Below the pieces are notes generated by a model that did not search any database, had not been told where the DNA came from, and worked only from the letters and a program-made list of their open reading frames with translations. A stretch of DNA of 45,452 bases from M55B129 sp964506505 (GTDB lineage: Bacteria; Bacillota; Dethiobacteria; DTU022), in contig CAZDKY010000053.1 of NCBI GenBank assembly GCA_964506505.1, forward strand, positions 1 to 45,452, written 5' to 3'. Each line of letters begins with the position of its first letter. The first letter of the stretch is position 1. The position numbers and the translations under genes are program-made. Below, one piece after another: positions 1 to 7,902 of this stretch.

Positions 1-2200
1 GTTCTTCAGAACTTTCTTCCTCATCTTTTTCCTCAATAAGTGCTGCTTCTTCAATTTTACCGTCTTCGCCAACAGGGGCTTCTTCATCTTCTATGGCAGC
101 AGATTCTATCTTATCTTCATTCTCCGAAGAATCTTTTTCCGCCTTATCAGGCTTTTCTTCTGAAGGCTCCTGTTTCACTTCTTCTTCTGCGATTTTCCCG
201 GCATTTGAGAAATCCTCATTGTCGAACATTTCACCAAAAACATCACCGAGTGTGACCTGTCCATTTTCTGCACCATTTACCACAGCCTCTGTGGAGACAG
301 CAGTTACACCGCGGGCTTCTTTAACACTCAGGCTTATCCGTTTAGCCTTTGGTTTTATTTCAAGGATTTTTACCTCAACCTCTTCTCCTTCTTTTAAAAT
401 CTCAGATGGATGCTGAACATGATAATCAGCAAGTTGAGAAATGTGAGCCAATCCTTCAACACCGGGACGTAATTCAATAAAAGCCCCAAAATTTACCAGG
501 CGGGTTACCTTCCCGGTAATAAGCTGTCCACCTTCAAGTTCCTGAACAGCCCTGGTCCACGGGTCTGGCTGCGTTTTTCTGATACTGAGGCTAATTCTTT
601 CCTTTTCTGGTATTACTTCGAGAACCTTGACTTCAATTTCATCGCTCACCTTCAGCACTTCACTGGGATGACCTACCCTTTCCCAGGAAAGCTCTGAAAT
701 ATGAACCAATCCGTCAATACCACCTATATCCACGAAAGCACCGAAATTGGTCAGCCGCTTTACCACACCCTTGATCGTTGAACCTACTTCCAGAGACTGC
801 AAGATATCTTCCCGTTTAAGTGCATTTTCTTCTTCGATAATTTTTTTTCTCGTAAGGATTAATTTACCTTTATCACGATCAAATTCCAAAACCTTAAATT
901 GAACCTGCTCGTCTTTAAATTCCTGGAAATCAGGAATGAAGCGGACATCGACCAGGGAACCGGGCATGAAACCTTCCACCCCTGCACCAAGATCGATAAC
1001 CATGCCGGCCTGCACTACCTGCTTGACCCGGCCTTCCATGATCAGATCATCATCCATAGCCAGTTCTATTTCTTTCAGACGTTTCTCCCTGGCCAGTCTT
1101 TTATGGGAAACGACGACCTTTCCTTCCTGTTCATCAATTTCCAGAACGGTCACCTCGATGTCATCTTCAGGTGCAAACAGTTCTGTTAATTCCTTATCTT
1201 TCTCGAGATGCACCTCTTCTACGGGAAGTATCGCTTCTGTTTTGGCCCCAATATCGACATAAACCTCTTCCGCCGTTACCCGGGCCACTTTTCCACTGAC
1301 CTGTTCGCCGACCTGGGGCACCTTGACATCGCCGGTAAAATCAAACTGCTCTTCATTCTGCTGTACATCCAAATTCTCATTTTCCATACTCTCCACGACC
1401 TCCTTAATCGTCCAGGGGGGAGTCGAAGCTCCGGCGGTTACACCAACCGTTTTAAACTCCTGTAAAAAAGACCAATCCAACTCCCCTGCATTTGTTACCC
1501 GGCAGGATGGCTTTAACTGCCGGCAGCAATCAAAAAGGGCTTTTGTGTTCGCACTTGACTTGCTGCCAACAACAATTAGCGCTTCGACCCTTTGTGCCAG
1601 ATTGACAACTTCTTTTTGCCTGAGCCCTGTTTCCGGGCATATGGTTTGAAAAACTTCCCCCTCGGGAAACTTCTCCCTGAAAGCTTTCTTAATTTCTTCA
1701 TACTGTCCTGGATCGGCAGTCGTCTGAGCAATTAAGGCTACCGATTGTTCAAATGAAAGATCCGCCAGCTCATCGGTAGAGGTAACAACAATTGCCTTTT
1801 CCCCTGCCCACCCCACAAGTCCCCTGACCTCGGGATGATCCCGGTTGCCAAAAATCAAAACCTGTTTCCCGCTGCTAAAAAGACCTGCCGCGATTTGCTG
1901 AACTTTGCTGACACGCGGACAGGTTAAATCAATAATGACAGCGCCTCTCTCCTTTAAATTACTGAGCATCGACGGAGGAACACCATGAGTACGCACTGCC
2001 ACAAAAGCTCCATCAGCCTCTTCCGGCTGCTCAATGACTTCGATGGAATAACGTTTCAGGTAATTAACTACATCGTCGTTATGAACCAGCGGCCCAAGTG
2101 TATTTACCTTTTCAAATCCGGCGGATTCTTCCAGCAGCCGGTTTACAGCCCGTTTGACTCCGGAACAAAATCCGGCTCTTTTAGCCATAATTACCTGCAC
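1..2200 (-). CDS. ispH-rpsA: IspH (HMBPP reductase) fused to ribosomal protein S1, 3' end outside window
   Basis: The reading frame is open from a GTG at 2200 to the window edge. The first ~280 residues are 4-hydroxy-3-methylbut-2-enyl diphosphate reductase, last enzyme of the MEP isoprenoid pathway: the three [4Fe-4S] cysteines lie in AGFCSGV, TCPRV and TICPET, and the closing motif GVTAGASTP is present. Four S1 RNA-binding repeats follow, starting near residues 295, 384, 468 and 555 (e.g. NFGAFVDIGG and GLVHISEL). A very acidic Glu-rich tail starts near residue 625 and runs off the edge. IspH-S1 fusions are known in Clostridia. The GTG is chosen because it gives the usual VQVIMAK start and has AAAGGAG 11 nt upstream; the in-frame ATG at 2188 is too far from it. 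plsC and cmk lie just upstream, the usual Clostridial order. Confidence 0.93.
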   Translation of the reverse strand, partial: MQVIMAKRAGFCSGVKRAVNRLLEESAGFEKVNTLGPLVHNDDVVNYLKRYSIEVIEQPEEADGAFVAVRTHGVPPSMLSNLKERGAVIIDLTCPRVSKVQQIAAGLFSSGKQVLIFGNRDHPEVRGLVGWAGEKAIVVTSTDELADLSFEQSVALIAQTTADPGQYEEIKKAFREKFPEGEVFQTICPETGLRQKEVVNLAQRVEALIVVGSKSSANTKALFDCCRQLKPSCRVTNAGELDWSFLQEFKTVGVTAGASTPPWTIKEVVESMENENLDVQQNEEQFDFTGDVKVPQVGEQVSGKVARVTAEEVYVDIGAKTEAILPVEEVHLEKDKELTELFAPEDDIEVTVLEIDEQEGKVVVSHKRLAREKRLKEIELAMDDDLIMEGRVKQVVQAGMVIDLGAGVEGFMPGSLVDVRFIPDFQEFKDEQVQFKVLEFDRDKGKLILTRKKIIEEENALKREDILQSLEVGSTIKGVVKRLTNFGAFVDIGGIDGLVHISELSWERVGHPSEVLKVSDEIEVKVLEVIPEKERISLSIRKTQPDPWTRAVQELEGGQLITGKVTRLVNFGAFIELRPGVEGLAHISQLADYHVQHPSEILKEGEEVEVKILEIKPKAKRISLSVKEARGVTAVSTEAVVNGAENGQVTLGDVFGEMFDNEDFSNAGKIAEEEVKQEPSEEKPDKAEKDSSENEDKIESAAIEDEEAPVGEDGKIEEAALIEEKDEEESSEE

Positions 2201-2219
2201 AGAATTAAATACTCCTTTA

Positions 2220-2849
2220 TCAATTCATTTCCTTCTCTCTACTGTCTAACACCCCCTGGTAGGGCAGCAGATCTCTTATATTATTCATTATCTCACGGCT
2301 CATCTCTTCGAGCATCATTTTTTTATCTTCTTTCTGCTCATAAATCAGGGGGGGCAGAACAAATGGAGAACCGATGTAAACGTGCACTGGTTTGAAAAAA
2401 CGGTAAGGCCCCATAATAGCCACAGGCAGTATTGGCGCTCCGCTTCGTACAGCGATGAATGCCGCTCCACCGTATGCTTTCTGCAATTTCCCATCTTTAC
2501 TGCGCGTTCCTTCCGGAAAGAGCCCTAAAACTTTGCCGTGCCTTAACAATTGAAATGCCCTTCGAAATGCAGCATAATCTGCATCCTGCCGATTAACCGG
2601 AAACGCTCCGACCTTATTCAAAATATAACTGAACACAATATTGCTGAACAGTTCTTTTTTCGCCATAAAATAAATCTTAATCGTCGCTGGTATGGCTACG
2701 GCAACCGTGGCCGGATCAAGCCATTTAATATGATTGGCGCAGATAATGAAAGGCCTGCGCACGGGAATGTGTTCTCTGCCATGAACATGTAAGCGAAAAA
2801 ATATTTTCAAGTATATGGCAAAGATTAACCGCCCAAAAGCGTATAACAA
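2220..2849 (-). CDS. plsC: 1-acyl-sn-glycerol-3-phosphate acyltransferase (PlsC family)
   Basis: This is a phospholipid acyltransferase that adds the second acyl chain to lysophosphatidic acid at the membrane. The HX4D catalytic box is NHIKWLD, and the substrate-binding motif FPEGTRS follows; a hydrophobic segment lies near the N-terminus. At 209 residues it is a normal length for the family. The start is TTG, only a few bases after the cmk stop, with a weak GGTGA ribosome-binding site inside the end of cmk, so translational coupling is likely. It lies between cmk and ispH-rpsA, as in many Clostridia. Exact acyl-donor preference cannot be read from the sequence. Confidence 0.9.
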   Translation of the reverse strand: MLYAFGRLIFAIYLKIFFRLHVHGREHIPVRRPFIICANHIKWLDPATVAVAIPATIKIYFMAKKELFSNIVFSYILNKVGAFPVNRQDADYAAFRRAFQLLRHGKVLGLFPEGTRSKDGKLQKAYGGAAFIAVRSGAPILPVAIMGPYRFFKPVHVYIGSPFVLPPLIYEQKEDKKMMLEEMSREIMNNIRDLLPYQGVLDSREKEMN

Positions 2850-2854
2850 TCAAA

Positions 2855-3547
2855 TCACCCGTTTCCCGAACAGGACAACCCTTCTCTGACGATCCGGATA
2901 ATATCATCTACTACTTCTTCAAAAGCCATCGCTGTTGTATCAATTACTATTGCTTCGGGAACTACTATCAGTGGAGAATCTTCCCGCGTAGAATCAATCC
3001 GGTCACGGGCAGCGATTTCTCTGGTCACCTCTCCAGCAGACATCATAATCCCTTTGTCCTGTTGTTCATTCATCCGTCTTCTGGCCCGTTCCTCCACCGA
3101 TGCATCAAGAAATAATTTAAAATCTGCATCGGGCATAACCCTCGAAGCAATATCCCTTCCTTCCATGATAATCCCTTTAGACTGCATGACAATCGCCTGC
3201 TGAATAGCCACCATCTTGAGCCGCACCGCAGAAATACATGAAACAGGGGAAACCATCTTATTAACCTGCGGTAAGCGAATTTCAACCGTTACCTCTTCCC
3301 CATCCAGAAAAACCTTGTTGTCATCGTTAATTTGCACATCTGTTCTGGAAAGTATTTCCTGAAGTGCGGCAGAATTATTTAAATCTGTATTTTCCCGGAT
3401 AACCTTTAAAGTAATGGCTCGGTACATGGCGCCTGTATCAAGATATTTTATCTGAAGTCTTCTGGCTACTTCTCTGGCAACCGTGCTCTTGCCTGCACCA
3501 GCCGGTCCGTCTATGGCAATTTTGGGATAGCATTTATCTTGCAACAT
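2855..3547 (-). CDS. cmk: Cytidylate kinase
   Basis: It phosphorylates CMP and dCMP to the diphosphates with ATP. The P-loop is DGPAGAGKST near the N-terminus, followed by YLDTGAMYRA and the later GRDI motif of CMP kinases; the length is typical. The ATG at 3547 gives MLQDKCYPKIAI. A TTG three codons upstream (3556) is also possible because the GGAAGAG site can serve either. It is the first gene of a tight cmk-plsC-ispH/rpsA run and is preceded by aroH with a gap of about 50 bp. Confidence 0.94.
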   Translation of the reverse strand: MLQDKCYPKIAIDGPAGAGKSTVAREVARRLQIKYLDTGAMYRAITLKVIRENTDLNNSAALQEILSRTDVQINDDNKVFLDGEEVTVEIRLPQVNKMVSPVSCISAVRLKMVAIQQAIVMQSKGIIMEGRDIASRVMPDADFKLFLDASVEERARRRMNEQQDKGIMMSAGEVTREIAARDRIDSTREDSPLIVVPEAIVIDTTAMAFEEVVDDIIRIVREGLSCSGNG

Positions 3548-3600
3548 AAGTTTCAATTCTCTTCCATAAGATTAAAAACCTTTTTTACCTGCTACACTCT

Positions 3601-3969
3601 TTAGAGTTTTCGCAGGTTTACCGCTTTCCTGAGATAGATATGTTTAACCTGATCCTGTCTCAGAGTAGTATTAACAAGTAGTAAAACCCTGATGCATAAA
3701 CCAAGAGCTCCCGGGACATCTATTTCCTGGCTGCAGAAAAGAGGCACACTGTGCCAGCCCATCTCACGGGCTGCCCGTGCCGGAAAAGCACTATTTAAAT
3801 CTTCAGTGGTTGAAAATAAAGCAGCGGCTATATCGTCGGCAGAAAAATTATTTTTTTTTATAATTTCCACCAGCAACTCCTGGGTAGCAGCGTAAATTAG
3901 CTCCGCTTCATTCTTTTCTACTGTCGTTGCACCCCGTATACCCCGTACTGCACAGGCAGGCTCCGCCAT
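3601..3969 (-). CDS. aroH: Monofunctional chorismate mutase, AroH class
   Basis: It converts chorismate to prephenate, the entry to phenylalanine and tyrosine. The protein is 122 residues, as expected for the trimeric AroH type. It carries RGIRGATTVE at the N-terminus, the active-site stretch CSQEIDV and the arginine in CIRVL, matching Bacillus subtilis AroH from memory along most of its length. A strong GGAGGAGG site precedes the ATG. A gap of about 90 bp without a clear terminator separates it from rluB upstream. The other aromatic genes of the window (aroE, aroK, aroQ) are far away, near 33-36 kb. Confidence 0.93.
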   Translation of the reverse strand: MAEPACAVRGIRGATTVEKNEAELIYAATQELLVEIIKKNNFSADDIAAALFSTTEDLNSAFPARAAREMGWHSVPLFCSQEIDVPGALGLCIRVLLLVNTTLRQDQVKHIYLRKAVNLRKL

Positions 3970-4060
3970 TCCGTTTCCTCCTCCAGAAACTTTCGCCCAG
4001 CATTGAACATTTTCAAAACAATGTTATTCTCTCATTTATATTCTCTTATTGCAAGTAATT

Positions 4061-4786
4061 TTATTGCTTAAGACCGACCATATCGTACAAACGCCTTTTT
4101 TCATCCGCTTTCAGGACACGATACGATCCAACAGCTAATTCGTCCACTGTTAATCCGGCAAAATTGATCCTCTGCAGTTGAATCACCGGGTAACCGGCAG
4201 CGGAACACATTTTTTTGACCTGCCTTTTCCTTCCTTCGGTAAGGACAATCTGCAGCATAGCCAGATTTCTTTTTTTATCTCTATCAATCAGCTTTATTTC
4301 AGCCGGAGCAGTTTTCCAATTTTCAATCAGCAGCCCCTTTGCCATTTTATCAAGGATTTTTTTACCCGGTATTCCCTTTACCCAGGCCCGATATGTTTTT
4401 TTAATGCCATAACGCGGGTGAGTAAGACGGTAAGCCAGCTTCCCGTCATTGGTCAGAATGAGAGCTCCGCTTGTATCGGCATCGAGTCTTCCGACAGGGT
4501 ATACTCTTTCCTTGACTTTTTTTAACAAATCAATAACGGTTGGACGGTCGTGGGTATCAACAGCGGTGCTGATGTAACCTGGAGGTTTGTTGAGCAGAAA
4601 GTAGACTTTTTTTTCGGAGCCCCCGACCTTTTTCCCATCAACAGTCACATGATCGCTTTCTTCTACTTCAGCCTGGGGCAACTCGGCTGTGAGGCCGTTC
4701 ACCTTCACTCTTTTTTGCCTGATAATGTCTTCGGCACGGCGGCGTGAAGCAATTCCGGCATCAGCCAGGTATTTTGCCAGCCGCAT
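4061..4786 (-). CDS. rluB: 23S rRNA pseudouridine synthase, RsuA/RluB family
   Basis: It isomerises uridine to pseudouridine in rRNA; the family member normally in this position acts on 23S rRNA. An N-terminal S4 RNA-binding domain (RLAKYLADAGIASRRRAE) is followed by the catalytic domain with the aspartate in GRLDADTSG. The ATG at 4786 is chosen over upstream in-frame codons because it follows GGAGG by six bases and begins exactly at the S4 domain. It starts directly after the scpB stop, so it is cotranscribed with scpA-scpB, a conserved Firmicute arrangement. Confidence 0.93.
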   Translation of the reverse strand: MRLAKYLADAGIASRRRAEDIIRQKRVKVNGLTAELPQAEVEESDHVTVDGKKVGGSEKKVYFLLNKPPGYISTAVDTHDRPTVIDLLKKVKERVYPVGRLDADTSGALILTNDGKLAYRLTHPRYGIKKTYRAWVKGIPGKKILDKMAKGLLIENWKTAPAEIKLIDRDKKRNLAMLQIVLTEGRKRQVKKMCSAAGYPVIQLQRINFAGLTVDELAVGSYRVLKADEKRRLYDMVGLKQ

Positions 4787-4787
4787 T

Positions 4788-5351
4788 CTAATCCTCCCCC
4801 GAAACAGATTTTTCCACCTTTTCTTCTTGCTCTTCTTTCTCAACGCTTTCCAGCGGAGGCAGATCATCAAGTCCCTTCAAGCCAAAATATTTCAGGAAAT
4901 CTGGAGTGGTACTATAGAGCAGCGGCCTGCCAGGCCCTTCCTTTCGCCCGCTGATCCTGATCAGGCGCCTCTTGAGCAGGTTTTCGAGAACATGCTCGCT
5001 GCGCACTCCCCTGATTGATTCAATTTCAATTCTCGTGACTGGTTGCTTATAGGCAACTATAGCAAGGGCTTCGAGGGCAGCACTGGAAAGATTCCCCGAC
5101 ACTTCCTCGCTGAAGGCTTTTTCAAGATAGGGTGCTATTTCCGGCAGCGTTCCCATCTGGTAACCACCGGCCACTGCAAAAACCTGCAGCCCCCGTCCGG
5201 CATCGGCCAAATCTTCGCGCAGTTCCTCAATCAGGTCTTTCGCTTCCTCTGCCGTAAGCTGCAGCACCGAAGCAATCCTTTCCTGTTTAACCGGTTCTTC
5301 ACTGATAAAAAGAACGCCTTCAACAATTTTCTTCTGCAGTTCTCTGCTCAT
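4788..5351 (-). CDS. scpB: Segregation and condensation protein B
   Basis: ScpB is the winged-helix (kite) subunit of the SMC-ScpA-ScpB condensin that organises and segregates the chromosome. The sequence shows the tandem winged-helix pattern with ALEALAIVAYKQPVTR and RGVRSEHVL, and an acidic C-terminal tail. The ATG at 5351 (MSRELQKK) is preferred over upstream in-frame ATGs because AGGTGA sits at a suitable distance. The start lies inside the end of scpA, so the two genes overlap by about 30 bases and are probably translationally coupled. Confidence 0.94.
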   Translation of the reverse strand: MSRELQKKIVEGVLFISEEPVKQERIASVLQLTAEEAKDLIEELREDLADAGRGLQVFAVAGGYQMGTLPEIAPYLEKAFSEEVSGNLSSAALEALAIVAYKQPVTRIEIESIRGVRSEHVLENLLKRRLIRISGRKEGPGRPLLYSTTPDFLKYFGLKGLDDLPPLESVEKEEQEEKVEKSVSGED

Positions 5352-6132
5352 CATCTTCACCTTTTCCAACTTCTTCATCATTTCTTAAGGCTACCAGGAT
5401 CTGACCGAAAGGACACTCCTGAAGCAGGATAACCCGGCGCCGTCTGGCCATTTCCAGAAGGGCAACGAATGTAACGATCAAATCCCAGAGCTTTTCACCA
5501 CTGATGAATTTTTTCATCGGCAGGGCCCTCTTTGCCTTCCGTAAAATACTCTCGATGTAAGCCGATTTTTCAGAAACCACAAAATCTTCCAGGGCATTGA
5601 AAGCTGGGCTGTAACTATCGTTCATGGTTACAGCAGCAAAACGATTCATAATTTCACTTAAATGGTCTGCGCCCTCCCATATTGTATAAACTGATTCCTG
5701 GCTGGTGATGACCATCATCTTCCGCCCACCTGTGGAACGCAGATAAATTTTCTGTTGTTCTTCTTCTTTCAGCTGCAGCAGGCTGGATAATTCTTTAAAA
5801 AAGCGGTATTCTTCAAGCCGCAAAAAAAACTCTTCAGCCGTGTTTATACGGAAAAATTCCTCGTCTTCTTCCTCGCTTTCCACCATGGCAGGACGCGGCA
5901 GGAGCAATTTAGATTTCAAACGAAGCAGGGTAGCAGCCATTACCAGAAACTCACTGGCTATATCAAGATTTAGTTCCTTCATCGACTGCAAATAAGCAAG
6001 ATATTGATCGGTAATATCGGCAATGGATATCGACCAAATATCAACCTCGGCTTTTTTAATCAGGTGAAATAACAGATCAAACGGCCCTTCAAATGCAGGT
6101 AGCTTAATTTTATATTCTGCTTGTTCCGGCAT
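5320..6132 (-). CDS. scpA: Segregation and condensation protein A
   Basis: ScpA is the kleisin subunit that bridges the SMC heads in bacterial condensin. The N-terminal hallmark FEGPFDLLFHLIKK is present, followed by LLRLKSKLLLPRP and a C-terminal winged helix (VTFVALLEMARRRRV). At 270 residues it is a standard length. It has an AAGGAAA-type ribosome-binding site. The gene overlaps scpB downstream and lies about 110 bp from trpS upstream; I saw no convincing promoter or terminator in that gap. Confidence 0.94.
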   Translation of the reverse strand: MPEQAEYKIKLPAFEGPFDLLFHLIKKAEVDIWSISIADITDQYLAYLQSMKELNLDIASEFLVMAATLLRLKSKLLLPRPAMVESEEEDEEFFRINTAEEFFLRLEEYRFFKELSSLLQLKEEEQQKIYLRSTGGRKMMVITSQESVYTIWEGADHLSEIMNRFAAVTMNDSYSPAFNALEDFVVSEKSAYIESILRKAKRALPMKKFISGEKLWDLIVTFVALLEMARRRRVILLQECPFGQILVALRNDEEVGKGEDDEQRTAEENC

Positions 6133-6240
6133 TGTTCCAGTTTCCTTTTCGCTCGCAACTTACTTACACGGATGCGAATACTTTCTTTTATTCAAACCGC
6201 CCGGGAATTCGGCATTAGGCCCTGATAGAATGTCCCACTT

Positions 6241-7227
6241 TTATCGTAAACCCATGTGTTTCATTACCTGGGCCATCTTTTTATCAGCATATTCTTCCGC
6301 CCGTTCAGCTCCCCTGGCCAGCATTTGATCGAGATATCCCTCTTCTCCGGTCAACTCGTTGTAACGCTCCCGCAGTGGCTTCAATTTTTCGACTATCAAT
6401 TCGGCCAGTTCATCTTTCAGGTTTTTATAACTTTTCCCGGCAAAATGATCCTCCACTGCCCGGGGCTCTTCTTCGGTGAGCAGGCGGTAAATAGTCAGTA
6501 AATTATTTATCCCGGGGCGTTTTTCGTCGAATTGAATTTCCCGCAGAGAATCGGTTGTCGCACGGCGTATTTTTTTTCTGACATCATCCGGAGTATCCAA
6601 AAGGAAAATAGCATCTTCTTTTTTCTCTTCGCTTTTACTCATTTTATTCTCCGGATTGCTCAGGCCCATGACTCTCCCACCAACCGGCGGAATGAGCGCT
6701 TCCGGCAGAACAAAAACTTCCCCAAAACGGTAGTTAAAGCGCTGGGCTATATCCCGGCATAGTTCCACATGTTGTTTCTGATCCTCTCCAACCGGCACCA
6801 GGTGTGCATCGTAGAGCATAATATCTGCTGCCTGTAAAACAGGATAATCAAATAAACCAATGCTTACTTCCTCTTTTTGTTTGGCCGATTTTTCCTTAAA
6901 CTGAGTCATGCGGTGTAGCCAGCCCATAGGTGTAACACAGTTCAACAACCAGGCCAACTCGGCATGGGCCCTGACATGAGACTGAACAAAAACTACGGAA
7001 TACTTTTCATCAATACCGGCTGCAAAAAGCAGGCCGGCCACTTCCCTGACATTGGCCCGCAACACCTCTGGATCCTGGGGAACCGTGATTGTGTGCATAT
7101 CCACCACGCAAAAATAATTATCATATTCCTCCTGCAAATTCACCCAGTTCTGGACAGCGCCCAGATAGTTGCCCAGGTGAAGGTTGCCGGTAGCCTGGAT
7201 TCCTGAAAATACTCTTTTTTTCGCCAT
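6241..7227 (-). CDS. trpS: Tryptophanyl-tRNA synthetase
   Basis: A class I aminoacyl-tRNA synthetase that charges tRNA-Trp. The HIGH-type signature appears as TGNLHLGNY near residue 12 and the KMSKS loop as NKMSKSE near residue 195. The 328-residue length fits the bacterial short form. The leader between this gene and the upstream protease gene is only about 40 bp, so there is no room for a T-box; expression is probably from an upstream promoter together with the cca and protease genes. Confidence 0.96.
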   Translation of the reverse strand: MAKKRVFSGIQATGNLHLGNYLGAVQNWVNLQEEYDNYFCVVDMHTITVPQDPEVLRANVREVAGLLFAAGIDEKYSVVFVQSHVRAHAELAWLLNCVTPMGWLHRMTQFKEKSAKQKEEVSIGLFDYPVLQAADIMLYDAHLVPVGEDQKQHVELCRDIAQRFNYRFGEVFVLPEALIPPVGGRVMGLSNPENKMSKSEEKKEDAIFLLDTPDDVRKKIRRATTDSLREIQFDEKRPGINNLLTIYRLLTEEEPRAVEDHFAGKSYKNLKDELAELIVEKLKPLRERYNELTGEEGYLDQMLARGAERAEEYADKKMAQVMKHMGLR

Positions 7228-7269
7228 TATTTCAACTGCAGCCTCCTTCCGCGAACTATTTTTAAATTA

Positions 7270-7899
7270 TTACAAACCGGGAATTACTCCAATTAATGTA
7301 CTGAACAAACCATATACTATCTTGTAGAGCGGCATGATAATTGCTCCCAGTCCGCCGGTTAAAATCATTATCAGTAAAATGACCATTGCATATCGCTCCA
7401 GTTGCCGGTAAAAACCGAGATAAGCATCAGGCAAAAAGGACATCAGGATCTTGGAACCGTCCAGGGGCGGTATGGGCACAAGGTTAAAAATAGCCAGCAA
7501 TATATTCAGCTGCATAAACACCACCAGGAACTGGATAAAAAGCCCGCCCATTAAACCACCGGCAAACAGAATATTGAGCAGCAGGATAGTTAAAAACCCA
7601 AGAATAAAATTGGCCATCGGCCCAGCAAAGGAAACCCAGCGTAACCCGCGGCGATACTGGCTAAAATTATTAGGGTTGATGGGGACCGGTTTGGCCCAAC
7701 CAAAACCAACAAGCAGAATCATCACCGTTCCGACGGGATCAAGATGATTGATAGGATTAAGATTCATTCTGCCCTGTAACTTTGCCGTTGCATCGCCGAA
7801 ATGATAAGCCATCCGTGCATGGGCAAATTCATGGGCGGTGATAGCTATAAGCAGCGCCGGTATTCGCAGCGCAATGATAATTGGATCGAGACCGATCAA
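7270..7899 (-). CDS. Site-2 protease family (M50) integral membrane metalloprotease
   Basis: A small membrane zinc protease of the YwhC-type M50 group, usually of unknown substrate. The zinc motif is HEFAH at residues 23-27 inside the first membrane segment, and the second metal-ligand region is PIPPLDGSK. About five hydrophobic segments fill the 209 residues, with no PDZ domain, unlike RseP. The start is TTG at 7899 with GGAGG seven bases upstream, located in the last codons of the cca fusion gene, so translation is probably coupled. Confidence 0.9.
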   Translation of the reverse strand: MIGLDPIIIALRIPALLIAITAHEFAHARMAYHFGDATAKLQGRMNLNPINHLDPVGTVMILLVGFGWAKPVPINPNNFSQYRRGLRWVSFAGPMANFILGFLTILLLNILFAGGLMGGLFIQFLVVFMQLNILLAIFNLVPIPPLDGSKILMSFLPDAYLGFYRQLERYAMVILLIMILTGGLGAIIMPLYKIVYGLFSTLIGVIPGL

Positions 7900-7902
7900 A
7901 TA

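Noticed and set aside
93..416. Plus-strand open frames at the left edge
   Set aside because: They are antisense shadows of the acidic tail and S1 repeats of the IspH-S1 gene; Ser-rich, no ribosome-binding sites.
7228..7269. T-box leader for trpS
   Set aside because: Only about 40 bp separate trpS from the upstream gene, too little for a T-box, and no T-box motif is seen.
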